Part shown: piece by piece, positions 7,922-17,013 of the stretch
How the letters are laid out: every line of letters starts with the position of its first letter
Position numbering within the stretch: the first letter of the stretch is position 1
Source: Frondihabitans sp. PAMC 28766
GTDB taxonomy: Bacteria; Actinomycetota; Actinomycetes; Actinomycetales; Microbacteriaceae
Assembly: GCF_001577365.1 (NCBI RefSeq)
Contig: NZ_CP014513.1
Span: forward strand, 4,278,001 to 4,342,000
DNA: 64,000 nucleotides
Reading direction: 5' to 3'
Program-made: the position numbers and the translations under genes
The notes under the pieces: model-generated
The model's input: only the letters and a program-made list of their open reading frames with translations
Told to the model about the DNA's origin: nothing
The model's database searches: none

Positions 7922-9756
7922 CTACGCCTGGGGCGACCCGAGGCGGCCGCGGTGACGGGCGACTCCGACGACACGGGGGCGTCGGCAGGAGCCGGCGAGC
8001 GCGCCCCTTTCTTCGATCCGACCTCGACCCCGTGGAACTCGGCCAGGATCGACACGGTGCTCTCGATCTCGGCGTCGCGCTCGGCGTCCGACCACCCGAG
8101 GGGAGCCTCGAGGATGCCGGCCAGCTCACTGAGCAGCTCGAGGGTGACGCCGCCGACGAACGCGAGGTTCGTGCGACGAAGCACGACGTCGATCAAGTGC
8201 ACGGCGTCTTCGTGCTCGGCGAAATAGGCGATCTCGGCGGCCGTGAAGTCGCTGTCGGCGGCCAGAGGCTCGGACGGCTGGTCGATGAGGGTCTGGATGA
8301 CCTCGTCGGCACGGGTGCCGTAGCGGGACAGGAGGCGGTCGACCTGGTCGCGGTCGAGCCCGTTGAGGTGCTCGGTGATCCACTTGGCACGGTCGCCCGG
8401 AAGCGTCGGGAAGTCCTTGCCGCCGCCGATCGGCATGCCTGCCGTGTCGATGGTGCGGGCGACGCCGAGGCGCGTGGTGGCCTCGGTCGAGAGGTGCGTC
8501 GAGAGCGCGCGGAAAGTCGTCCACTTGCCGCCGACGAGCGACAGCACCTTGGACTTCGGCAGGGCCGCGACAGAAGTCTCGACGATGCGGTAGTCGCGCG
8601 ACACGAAGCCGGCGGCGAGGTCGTCGTGCTTCGGCAGCGGGCGCACGCCCGAGTAGCGGTACACGATGTCGTCGCGCGTGATCGAGATCGACGGGAAGAC
8701 GTGCTTGACCAGATCGAAGAAGTAGTCGACCTCTTCTTCGGTGCAGATCGCCGACTTCGACATGTCGGCCTCGAGGTCGGTGGTGCCGATCAGCACGCGA
8801 CCCTTCAGGGGGTAGATCAGGACGATGCGACCGTCGTTGTTCTCGAAGAACAGCTCGCGGCCATTGGTGGCCTTGAGGAGGCCCGGGTGGTCGACCACGA
8901 TGTGCGAGCCCTTGGTGCCGCCCATGTACTGCGACTCGGCCCCGAAGGCCTTGTTGGTGAGGTCGGTCCAGGGCCCGGAGGCGTTGATCACGACATCGGC
9001 CTCGATGACGAACTCGGTGCCCGAGACGACGTCCTTGACGAGCACGCCGCCGTCTTTCGTGCCGACGGCCTCGACGTAGTTCGCGCTGCGGGCGAACTGC
9101 CCGGCGCCGCCGCGGTTGCCGGCGGCGAGGCCGTCCTTCAGCACGTCGAGCGCGAGGCGCTCGGGCTCGTGCACGGAGGCGTCGTAGTAGGTGCCGGTGT
9201 ACTTGAGGTTCTTGTTGAGCGCCGGCATGTCACGCAGCGCCGCCTTGCGGAGGCGGAAGACGTGCTTCGGCACGGTGCCGCCGTCGCGCGAGAAGGAGTC
9301 GTAGAGGGTCATGCCGATCTGGATCAGCAGAGCACCGCGCTCTTTGGTGGAGCGCTGCTTGTGCGTGAGCATGCGCAGGGGCGCGTTCATGATGCCCGAG
9401 AACGTCGAGAAGATCGGCATCGTCGTCTGCAGCGGCTTGACGTAGTGGGGTGCGATCTTCAGCAGGCCGTTGCGCTCTTCGACCGATTCGCGGACGAGGC
9501 GGAACTCGCCGTTCTCGAGGTAGCGGATGCCGCCGTGGATCATGTGCGACGAGGCGGCCGACGCGCCGGAGGCGTAGTCGTTGCGCTCGACAAGGATGAC
9601 GTCGACCCCCTGGAGTGCGAGGTCGCGGAAGGTGGCGATGCCGTTGATGCCACCGCCGATGACGAGCACCTGGGCCTTGGGGCGCTCCTTGATGCGGGAG
9701 ACGTTGGCGCGGAGAGTGCTGGCGGATTCGCTGCTTGTCTTCTTCGACGGAGTCAC
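7922..9756 (-). CDS. glpD: FAD-dependent glycerol-3-phosphate dehydrogenase, stop lost by frameshift
   Basis: Oxidises glycerol-3-phosphate to dihydroxyacetone phosphate at the membrane and passes electrons to quinone. The FAD-binding motif VLVIGGGINGIATFRD lies near residue 36, followed by the family blocks SSHMIHGGIRYLE, INASGPWTDL, GTKGSHIVVDHP, LIGTTDLE and GGKWTTFR, and a GlpD C-terminal domain. As written, the frame runs on to 7417 through intergenic repeats. One extra base in the GGGG run 7930-7933 would end it at a TAG (7922) after SGRPQA, giving 611 residues. The GTG at 9756 is preferred. It shares a promoter gap with a SorC-type regulator. Confidence 0.88.
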
Positions 9757-9896
9757 TGGCTTGTCGCTTTCACTGTCGTGACCGGCGTTGCGATCGAGCC
9801 GGTCGAGGATCTCGAGTCGACGATCGACGCCGACAGGTCGACGTAAGCCGCCGATGTGTCCATAATTGACCTGCACAGGCAGACGGTCAAGGCGTC

Positions 9897-9910
9897 TGCA
9901 CATATGTGCA
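9897..9910. promoter_or_regulatory. Predicted operator between glpD and the SorC-type regulator
   Basis: Perfect 14-bp palindrome TGCACATATGTGCA midway in the 193-bp divergent gap, 40 bp upstream of the regulator's start. A related CTGCACAGGCAG sits about 25 bp away. Confidence 0.65.
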
Positions 9911-9949
9911 CGGTGCCTTCGCAGCGTGCATCCACGAAAGGTTCGATCA

Positions 9950-10914
9950 ATGACGTTCGAGACGCAGGCCAGCGACAAGACACAGGACGCCCTCAGGGCC
10001 TCCCACCTCTATTACCTGCAGGATCTCACGATGGAGGCGATCGCGCGCGAGCTCGGCACCTCGCGCTCGAGCGTCAGCCGACTGCTGAGCTACGCCCGAG
10101 AAAGCGGCCTCGTCGACATCCAGATCAAGTCGCCCCTCGACCAGGCAACGGTGACCAGCGAGGCCCTGCACCGGCGCTGGGGCATCACGGCGCACGTCGT
10201 ACCGGTGCCCGACCAGACGACCGACGTCGACCGCCTCGACCGCGTCGCCCTCTCGGCTGCACGGATTCTCACCCAGTTCGTCGACTCCAACATGGTGATC
10301 GGCGTCGCCTGGGGCTCCACCGTCAGCGCGATCAGCCGCTACCTCGTGCCGAAGGCGACGCACGGGTCGACCATCGTGCAGCTGAACGGCGCGGCCAACA
10401 CCCGCACGACCGGCATCGTCTACGCGAGCGAGATCCTCCGAAGGTTCGGCGACGCGTACGGCGCGACCGTGCAGCAGTTCCCGGTGCCGGCGTTCTTCGA
10501 CGACCCCGACACGAAGCTGGCACTCTGGCGCGAGCGCAGCACGAAGCGCGTGCTGGAGTTTCAAGAGAGCATGGACGTCGTCCTCTTCGGAGTGGGAGCC
10601 GCGAACGCTCTCGTGCCGAGCCACGTCTACTCCGGGGGCTACCTCGAGCGTGCCGATCACGAGAGCCTGATCAGCGAGGGCGTCGTCGGCGACGTCGCAA
10701 CGGTCTTCTTCCGCGCCGACGGCTCGTCGACCGACATCACGCTCAACAAGCGCGCAAGCGGCCCCGATCTCGCCACTGTCCGCCGGGCGCCGCGGCGGGT
10801 GTGCGTCGTCGCCGGGGTCGGCAAAGCGGAGGGCCTCATGGGGCTCTCGCAGCGGGGCTCGTCACCGACCTGATCCTCGACGAGAGCTGCGCCCGAGCGC
10901 TCCTCGAATCCTGA
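9950..10914 (+). CDS. SorC/DeoR-type sugar-binding transcriptional regulator, C-terminus frameshifted
   Basis: A regulator with an N-terminal helix-turn-helix (LYYLQDLTMEAIARELGTSRSSVSRLL, residues 20-46) and a SorC-type effector domain that binds phosphorylated sugars. The ATG at 9950 has GAAAGG 9 nt upstream. The written frame stops at 10873. At the GGGG run 10840-10843 another frame takes over, reading LAAGLVTDLILDESCARALLES, the usual SorC ending. One added G gives 321 residues ending at 10914. Being divergent from glpD with a shared palindrome, it likely controls glycerol-3-phosphate use. Confidence 0.85.
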
Positions 10915-10987
10915 CGCCCTGGCCGTCGGCCGAAGAGCGAGAACCGAGAACCGAGAACCGAGAGCAGGGCGGCGACAGCGCGGGCGG

Positions 10988-11650
10988 CTAGAGTGTGCCG
11001 CCCATCGGGTCGCGGGCGGCGTCGTCTTCGAGCGCCTCGCCGCCCAGCGGCTCGCCCTGCCACGCGACCACCCGCCAGCCCGACGTCGGCGACCCGTCGA
11101 GGTCGACGACGCCGGTGTTGTCGAGGTGGTGCGCGCCTGCGAAGTCCGGGCCGAGATTGCTCGCCCGGCCGCCCAGCCAGACCCGGATTGCACCCGCGTG
11201 CGACACGACGCCCACCGTCGAGTCGAGCCCGTGCCGCTCGGCGATCGCCGCGATCGCACCGTCGAACCGAGCGAGGAAGTGGTGCCCGTCGTGCGCGCCG
11301 GGGATCGTCGCCGACAGGTCGCCCTCGCCCCAGCGCCGGATGGGCGCGATGTAGTCGCGGAACGCCTGGGGGTCGGTGCTGTCTTCGAAATCGCCCGCCT
11401 CGATCTCGTGGACTCCGTCGATGACGACGGCGTCGAGACCGTGCGCCCGTGCCAGTGGCTCGGCGGTGATCGCGGTGCGCTGGAGGGTGGAGACGTAGAG
11501 GCCGTCGAGCGGCACGTCGGCCAGAGTCTCGGCGAGAGCCGACGCCTGCGAGCGTCCGAGCTCGGTGATGCCGGGGCCGGGAGGGCTGGTCGACAGAGCT
11601 CCGGCGACGTTGGCGGGGGTCTCGGCGTGACGGATGAGGAGGAGGCGCAC
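10988..11650 (-). CDS. Histidine phosphatase (phosphoglycerate-mutase superfamily)
   Basis: A 220-residue phosphatase of the branch that attacks small phosphorylated metabolites; the substrate is unknown. The catalytic LLIRHAETPAN opens the protein, and the second catalytic His is in VVSHAGAIRVW (about 152-162). The Arg in STLQRTAITAE and Glu in HEIEAGDFED complete the active site. The GTG at 11650 is chosen because the family begins a few residues before RHxE; longer in-frame starts would enter the GntR operator. Confidence 0.85.
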   Translation of the reverse strand: MRLLLIRHAETPANVAGALSTSPPGPGITELGRSQASALAETLADVPLDGLYVSTLQRTAITAEPLARAHGLDAVVIDGVHEIEAGDFEDSTDPQAFRDYIAPIRRWGEGDLSATIPGAHDGHHFLARFDGAIAAIAERHGLDSTVGVVSHAGAIRVWLGGRASNLGPDFAGAHHLDNTGVVDLDGSPTSGWRVVAWQGEPLGGEALEDDAARDPMGGTL

Positions 11651-11683
11651 GCCGTCAGAGTATCGCTCCGACCCGAGCATCAA

Positions 11684-11707
11684 CTTGCATGCAATGATGC
11701 ATGCAAG
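11684..11707. promoter_or_regulatory. Predicted GntR operator, 10-bp perfect arms
   Basis: Arms CTTGCATGCA (11684-11693) and TGCATGCAAG (11698-11707) flank a 4-bp ATGA centre. It ends 13 bp before the GTG start of the GntR gene, so autoregulation is expected. Confidence 0.7.
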
Positions 11708-11720
11708 CTACCGTGAGCGA

Positions 11721-12356
11721 GTGACAGTTCTTGACGTCCCCGCCGCCGAGCGGGCCTACAGTGACACCAAACTGCGCATCCTCCGCGGCGATCTGCCGGG
11801 CGGCTCGTCGCTCAGCGAGATCGCGGTGTGCGGCGAGCTCGGCCTCAGCCGGACGCCCGTCCACGAGGCCTTCCTGCGGCTCGCCTCCGAAGAGCTGCTG
11901 ACGCTCGAGTCGCGCAAGGGCGCCGTCGTCCGACCGATGTCGCCGAGCGAAGCCGACGACGTGGTCGAGATGCGCGAGGCCGTCGAGGCGACTGCCGCGC
12001 GTCGAGTAATCAGGAGTTCGGCGGGCTCCGCGCTCGTCGCGAGCCTGAGCGAGCTGCTGGCCCGCCAAGAATCCTGTCTTGCCGACGGCGACGTCGACGG
12101 GTTCGTCGAGGCCGACGACGCCTTCCACCACGCGGTCGTCGAAGCGTCGCAGAACCCGATCGCCCTGCACTTCAGCCGCCTGATCCACGACCGCGCCCAG
12201 CGCCTGCGCTACCGCTTCATGCGCATCCGCCCCGAGCACCTCGCGCAGTCGCTCGCCGACCACCGCGCCCTCGCCGAGGCGATCGCGGCCGGAGACGAGG
12301 CCGCCTACGCCGCGACCCTCGCCCGCCACGTCGACATGCTGCGAGGCATCCTGTGA
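11721..12356 (+). CDS. GntR-family (FadR-type) regulator
   Basis: A 211-residue regulator with a winged helix (SDTKLRILRGDLPGGSSLSEIAVCGELGLSRTPVHEAFLRL, about 8-48) and an all-helical FCD effector domain holding the metal-ligand pattern DAFHHAVVEAS and DHRALAEAI with H-V-D-M-L at the end. The GTG at 11721 places the wing correctly. Its stop overlaps the start of the MFS gene by 4 nt (GTGA), so the two are co-transcribed and the effector is probably the transporter's substrate. Confidence 0.87.
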   Translation: MTVLDVPAAERAYSDTKLRILRGDLPGGSSLSEIAVCGELGLSRTPVHEAFLRLASEELLTLESRKGAVVRPMSPSEADDVVEMREAVEATAARRVIRSSAGSALVASLSELLARQESCLADGDVDGFVEADDAFHHAVVEASQNPIALHFSRLIHDRAQRLRYRFMRIRPEHLAQSLADHRALAEAIAAGDEAAYAATLARHVDMLRGIL

Positions 12357-13656
12357 GCGTCGAAACCGGCTCGATCCGCACGCCGACGCCGACGGCGACA
12401 CCCAGGTCGCAGGATGCCACCGCCTCCGCCGCGAGCACCCGCGGCCCCCTCCCCCGCTGGGCCCTGGTCTGGGGCGCCGTGTTCGTCATGTCGTGGGGCG
12501 GCAACCAGTTCAGCCCGCTGCTGTTGATGTACGAGAACCGCGACCACTACTCGTCGGTGCTCGTCAACGCCTTCCTCGGCGTCTACGTGCTGGGGCTGGC
12601 GCCCGCCCTGCTCGTCGCCGGGTCGCTCTCCGACCGGCACGGCCGCAGGAAGGTCATGATCGCGGGGCTCGTGTCGGCCGTGGTCGGCAGCGGTCTGCTG
12701 GCGTTCGGCGGCCTCGGCCCCGAGTTCCTCCTCGTCGGGCGCCTCTTCTCGGGGTCACCGTGGGGATCGCGATGGCGGTGGGCAACAGCTGGATCAAAGA
12801 GCTGTCGCAGTCGCCGTACGACCGGGGCGCCGACCGCGGGTCTGGCGCGCGGCGGGCGTCGCTCGCGTTCACGGTGGGCTCCGGGCTGGGCGCGCTCGTG
12901 GCCGGGCTGATCGCCGAGTGGGGGCCGATCCCCGAGATCCTGCCGTTCGTCATCCACATCGCGGTGACGCTGCCGTTCTTCGTCGTCGTGCTGCGCGCGC
13001 CCGAGACGCGATCGGCCGCCGTGATGGCAGCGGCTCGCACGGCCGGCCCGTGGTGGCGACAGCTGCGCGTCCCCTCGGCGACGCACCGCCGCTTCATCCG
13101 CGTCGTGATGATCTCGTGCCCGTGGATCTTCGCGGGCGCGGCCATCGGCTACGGGTTCTTGCCGACCCAGCTGCGCGGGGCCACCGGCTCGTGGGGGCTC
13201 GTCTTCGCCACCGCCGGCACCGTCGTGGCCCTCGGCGTCTCGTCGGTGATCCAGCTGCTCGCCCGCCGCGTCCACTCGGCGACCAGCTCCCGGGGCATGG
13301 CTTCGACGGTGCTGATCATCGCCGCCGGAATCGCTCTGGTGATCGTCTCGATCGAGTCGCAGTCGATCTGGATCGGCCTCGTCGCCAACGCCGTGATCGG
13401 CTTCGGCATGGGCATCGGGCTGGTGTCGGGCCTCCTCGAGGTGCAGACGATCGCCGGGCCCGAGGGCCTCGCGGGGCTCACCGGGGTCTTCTACGCGGTC
13501 GCGTACGCCGGTTTCCTGCTGCCCGCGATCATCGCCGCCCTGACGTCGGTGACCTCGGTCGAGACGATCCTCGAGGTGGTGGTCGGCCTCGCTGTCGTCA
13601 GCTTCGTGCTCGTGATGGTCTCCTTTCGCAAGCACCTGCCCGGCCCGACGGTCTGA
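12353..13656 (+). pseudogene. MFS transporter, broken by one apparent base deletion
   Basis: A 434-residue, 12-helix major-facilitator protein once joined. The first part (GTG 12353) reads RWALVWGAVFVMSWGGNQFSPLL and the helix 2-3 loop GSLSDRHGRRKV. At the GGGG run 12751-12754, LVGRLFSG passes into VTVGIAMAVGNSWIKEL in another frame, which then stays open to 13656. The MFS loop motif and the N-terminal WGGNQFSPLL resemble actinobacterial transporters translationally coupled to GntR regulators. Adding one G restores the whole; a sequencing error is likely. Confidence 0.82.
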
Positions 13657-13662
13657 CAGGCT

Positions 13663-14235
13663 TCAGGATGCCACGGCGAGCGTGACCGGGCGCGTCACGA
13701 GCCACGCCCGGCACACGTCGTGCGGATACGGGCGGTGCCACGAGAGATCGACAGCGCGGCTGGCCAACTCGTGGCCGTCGGCCCCGTAGGCGGCGACCAC
13801 CACGGCCGTGGGGTACTCCTCAGCTGTGTCGAAGGTCCAGCTCGACGGCGGTCGGCTGAAGAAGTCGAAGGTCGGCGCCGGGAAGCTCGCACCCCCTGTC
13901 GGCAAAACCGGAGAAGGCGTTTCAGCCGAGGTCGGGGCGGTGGGCAGAGTTCCGCCGCCCGGCAGGGAATCCTGTTGAACCGACGGCCCACGGTCTGCGT
14001 TCGCCGTGGCGAGCACTGACGCCGCAGGAGCCGAGCAGCCACCGCTCGTGCAGAGCCTGACGTCGTGAGCGAGGCCGGGAGTGCCCGAGAGGTGCACATC
14101 CACCGTGATGACCTTGGCGACGGCCGGGCAGCTGGTTGCGAAACGAGGCCCTGCGGTGCCGGCGACGACGAGTGCCGCGACGACCGCGGCCGCGGCCGCG
14201 CCGCCTCCGATGAACGCACCCGTCGATCGCTTCAT
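13663..14235 (-). CDS. Membrane-anchored protein of unknown family, paralogue A
   Basis: A 190-residue protein, clearly homologous to its upstream neighbour but to nothing I recognise. One N-terminal membrane helix (about 8-32) is followed by an extracellular part with HDVRLCTSGGCSAPAA (about 58-73). Next come a Ser/Thr/Pro-rich linker and a C-terminal domain with AYGADGHELASR and a late Cys (HDVCRAWLV). Four cysteines at conserved positions suggest two disulfides outside the cell. Start ATG 14235 lies 7 nt after the neighbour's stop, so the pair is one operon. Confidence 0.65.
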   Translation of the reverse strand: MKRSTGAFIGGGAAAAAVVAALVVAGTAGPRFATSCPAVAKVITVDVHLSGTPGLAHDVRLCTSGGCSAPAASVLATANADRGPSVQQDSLPGGGTLPTAPTSAETPSPVLPTGGASFPAPTFDFFSRPPSSWTFDTAEEYPTAVVVAAYGADGHELASRAVDLSWHRPYPHDVCRAWLVTRPVTLAVAS

Positions 14236-14242
14236 GGGCGCC

Positions 14243-14905
14243 TCACCGCCCCACCCGGAGCCTGACGGGCCCTGGGACGACCGGCGTCGGGCACGCCGAC
14301 CCCGGTGAGAGCTCGTGCCAGTCGAGGGTCGCGACACGACTGGCCAGCGCGCGGCCGTCGGCGCCGTACGCGGTGATCCCCACCGCCGGAGGGCGTCCGC
14401 CGACGCCGGAGAAGCCCCACCTGGCCGGGACCGTGTCGGCGAAGGGTGAGAACTGGGGGGCCGGTTCGACGCCGGGTGTGGCGGTCGTGGTGCCCGTCCA
14501 GCCGGAGCCGGGCCGGGAGGCGCTCGTCGAGCCGGGCGGGCGGGCCGGCGCGGGAGTCTCGGGGCCGGTCGGCGGGCTCGGCACGGTCACAGCCGAAGAG
14601 CGGCCACTCGGCGGCGAGGCCGGGGTCGCCGCGGGCGTCTCCTGCACGGAGGAGCTGTTTGCGTCCGCCGCCCAGCGGGCGAGCGCGGCCGCCGCAGGCG
14701 CCGAGCACCCGCCGGTCGTGCAGACGCGCACGTCGTGCACCGCCGCAGGATCACCGGTGATCGTGACGACGAGCAGGGGCGCGTAGCCGACGGCCGAGCA
14801 CACGGTCTCCTGCCGAAAGCCACTCGTGGCCAGGCCGATCACGGCCACGATGGCCACGGCCGCCACCCCCAGGCCCACGAGCGCAGGCACTCCACCGGGT
14901 TTCAT
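14243..14905 (-). CDS. Membrane-anchored protein of unknown family, paralogue B
   Basis: A 220-residue paralogue of the next gene: MKPGG start, one N-terminal membrane helix (8-28), then Cys-containing RQETVCSAVGY and HDVRVCTTGGCSAPAA, a long Pro/Ser/Thr/Gly linker (about 85-150), and AYGADGRALASR with the final Cys in PGSACPTP. Only the cysteines, the CTxGGCSAPAA block and the AYGADG block are strongly shared between the two copies. This indicates a structured N-terminal and a structured C-terminal module joined by a free linker. No function can be assigned. Confidence 0.65.
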   Translation of the reverse strand: MKPGGVPALVGLGVAAVAIVAVIGLATSGFRQETVCSAVGYAPLLVVTITGDPAAVHDVRVCTTGGCSAPAAAALARWAADANSSSVQETPAATPASPPSGRSSAVTVPSPPTGPETPAPARPPGSTSASRPGSGWTGTTTATPGVEPAPQFSPFADTVPARWGFSGVGGRPPAVGITAYGADGRALASRVATLDWHELSPGSACPTPVVPGPVRLRVGR

Positions 14906-14962
14906 CTCCCGATCGTCGCACGTGCGGACGCGAGCGTCACTCACGATCGCGTAACGCCCGAT

Positions 14963-15024
14963 CCCTTACCTTTTCGGCAGGCCCTGACCCACGAGGGGAT
15001 GAGATCAGGCCGAAAAGGTAAGGG
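14963..15024. repeat. Palindromic element family B, copy 1
   Basis: CCCTTACCTTTTC at the left is repeated exactly, inverted, at the right, followed inward by GGC and CCTGA blocks with small indels. It lies just downstream of the malG-type gene. The second copy is at 28669-28734. Confidence 0.75.
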
Positions 15025-15045
15025 TCCGGGCGTCGAGCGGGCGGG

Positions 15046-16026
15046 TCAGCCCTTGAGCGCCCCGGAGGACAGGCCCGCCACGTAGAACCGCTGCAGCCCG
15101 ACGTAGAGCGCGATGCACGGGATCATGGCCACCACAGACCCTGCGACCAGGGTGCCGTAGTTGATCGACCCGTAGGCGCCGGTCTGCAGGTTGAGCAGCG
15201 CGACCGGCAGCGTGTAGAGGCTCTGTTTCGTGAGGAAGGTCAGCGCACCGAGGAACTCCGTCCACGCCGCCAAAAAGGCGTAGAGGGCGGCCGTGGCGGC
15301 GCCCGGCATCAGCAGGGGCCGGAGCACCGACAGGATCACTCGGGTGCGGGAGGCGCCGTCGACGAGCGCCGACTCCTCGAGCTCGTCGGGTACCGCGTCG
15401 AAGGCGTTGCGCATCACGAACGTGCCGAACGGCAGGTTGACCGTCACGTAGAAGAGGATCAGCCCGACGAGCGAGTTCGTGAGGTGCATGGCGTTCAGCT
15501 GCAGGTAGAGCGGCGTCAGGATCGCCTGGAACGGCACCATCATCGTGAGCAGGATCATGCCGAAGAAGAACTTCGAACCCCTGAAGCGGAACTTCGACAG
15601 CCCGTAGCCGGCCAGCGTCGCGACGACGGCCGTGACGACCGCGGTCGAGATGGCCACGATCAGGCTGTTCACGAGACCCGTCAGGATGTGCTGTGACGGG
15701 CTGAAGATGGCCTGGAAGTTGGCGACGCCGAAGTTCCAGAACGTCGACCAGGTCGGGGACGCGACGATGGTCGCGTTGGGTTGGAAGGCGCGCAGGATCG
15801 CGATCAGCAGGGGCACTCCGAAGATCAGCGCCGAGCCGACGCCGGCGATCACGTAGAGCGTGCGCTTGACCCGGGTGTCTCGCGGGTGATTGACGCTGCC
15901 CTGGTGGTGCGCGAGATTGCGCTTGGGGCCGGACGACCCGGATCCTGCGCCCGCGAGCTCGGCGCGCGAGGCTTCGCCGGCCCGACCGGCCAGGGAGGCT
16001 GCGGGGTTGGAGGCTGCAGTGGTCAT
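15046..16026 (-). CDS. Sugar ABC transporter permease, MalG type
   Basis: An inner-membrane permease of a CUT1 carbohydrate importer; 326 residues with six predicted helices after an N-terminal extension of about 50 residues. The cytoplasmic EAA loop reads ELEESALVDGASRTRVILSVLRP. It lies 3 nt after the MalF-type gene in a four-gene operon with GH127. No ATPase gene is present. Actinobacterial CUT1 systems commonly borrow a shared MsiK-type ATPase, so that is expected rather than a defect. The ATG start is at 16026. Confidence 0.92.
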   Translation of the reverse strand: MTTAASNPAASLAGRAGEASRAELAGAGSGSSGPKRNLAHHQGSVNHPRDTRVKRTLYVIAGVGSALIFGVPLLIAILRAFQPNATIVASPTWSTFWNFGVANFQAIFSPSQHILTGLVNSLIVAISTAVVTAVVATLAGYGLSKFRFRGSKFFFGMILLTMMVPFQAILTPLYLQLNAMHLTNSLVGLILFYVTVNLPFGTFVMRNAFDAVPDELEESALVDGASRTRVILSVLRPLLMPGAATAALYAFLAAWTEFLGALTFLTKQSLYTLPVALLNLQTGAYGSINYGTLVAGSVVAMIPCIALYVGLQRFYVAGLSSGALKG

Positions 16027-16029
16027 GAA

Positions 16030-16983
16030 TTAGTCCCTCTCTCGAAGAGCCCAGAACTGGAACGCCGTCACCAGAGCGATGACCACGATCAGCGCGAACG
16101 CCTCGGCCGTGGCGGCGCCGAGCTGCAGCTGCACGAAGGCGCGGTTGTAGATGTAGCCGACGATCGTCTGCGTCGAGGTGCCGGGGCCACCCTGGGTCAG
16201 GATGTAGAACTGCGTGAAAGCGAGCAGCGATCCGGTCACCGAGATGATGACGCTCAGCGCGATCGTGTTCTTGATGATCGGCATCGTGATCAGTCGCTCC
16301 TGCTGCCACCAGGTGGCGCCTTCGAGCGATGCCGCCTCGTAGATCTCGCCCGGGATGCCCTGCATGGCGCTCATGACGAGCACCATCGTGAGGCCCGACA
16401 CGGCCCAGATGACGAAGACGATGATCAGGCCCGTCGCGAGCGGGCCGTTGACGAGCCAGGCCGTCGACCCGTCGGTGATGTGCAGCAGCTTGAGCAGCAC
16501 GTTGACGAGGCCCGAGTTCGGCTGCGCCTCGAGCACGAGCATGAAGCTGAGCGTGGTGAGGCCGACAACGTAGGGCAGGAAGAAGATCGTGCGGAGGATC
16601 GTCGCGCCCCGGCGCCTCGAGCGCACCAGGACGGCGAGGAAGTAGCCGACCCCCAGGATCGGCAGGGTGACGATCACCGTGTACAGCAGCGTGTAGAGGA
16701 TCGACTGGACGAACGTCGGATCCTGGAACAGGTTGAAGTAGTTGAGCAGCCCGACGAAGTGGTAGCTGCCGATCAGCGGCCAGTTGGTCAGCGAGATGTA
16801 GACCGCGATGATCAGCGGCGCCACGACGAAGACGAGGACGAACGCGAGCGCCGGCGTGACGAGGGCCAGGCCGATCTTCGGCGGGTGGGTGAGCGACGCC
16901 CGCGGTTTCGTGGCCCCTCGATTGCCGGGCCCGCCAGCGCGATCAGCGCTGCCGGCTCGCGACCTCAGTGTTGTGGATGACAT
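16030..16983 (-). CDS. Sugar ABC transporter permease, MalF type
   Basis: The partner permease of the CUT1 importer, 317 residues, six helices after a basic N-terminal tail of 35 residues. The EAA loop is EIYEAASLEGATWWQQERLITMP, followed by the conserved FYILTQGGPGTSTQT segment. A strong ribosome site AAGGAGG precedes the ATG at 16983. It lies 30 nt after the binding-protein gene and 3 nt before the MalG-type gene. Confidence 0.92.
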   Translation of the reverse strand: MSSTTLRSRAGSADRAGGPGNRGATKPRASLTHPPKIGLALVTPALAFVLVFVVAPLIIAVYISLTNWPLIGSYHFVGLLNYFNLFQDPTFVQSILYTLLYTVIVTLPILGVGYFLAVLVRSRRRGATILRTIFFLPYVVGLTTLSFMLVLEAQPNSGLVNVLLKLLHITDGSTAWLVNGPLATGLIIVFVIWAVSGLTMVLVMSAMQGIPGEIYEAASLEGATWWQQERLITMPIIKNTIALSVIISVTGSLLAFTQFYILTQGGPGTSTQTIVGYIYNRAFVQLQLGAATAEAFALIVVIALVTAFQFWALRERD

Positions 16984-17013
16984 GTGTGCACCTCCTTGTG
17001 CTGGGTGCCCGGC

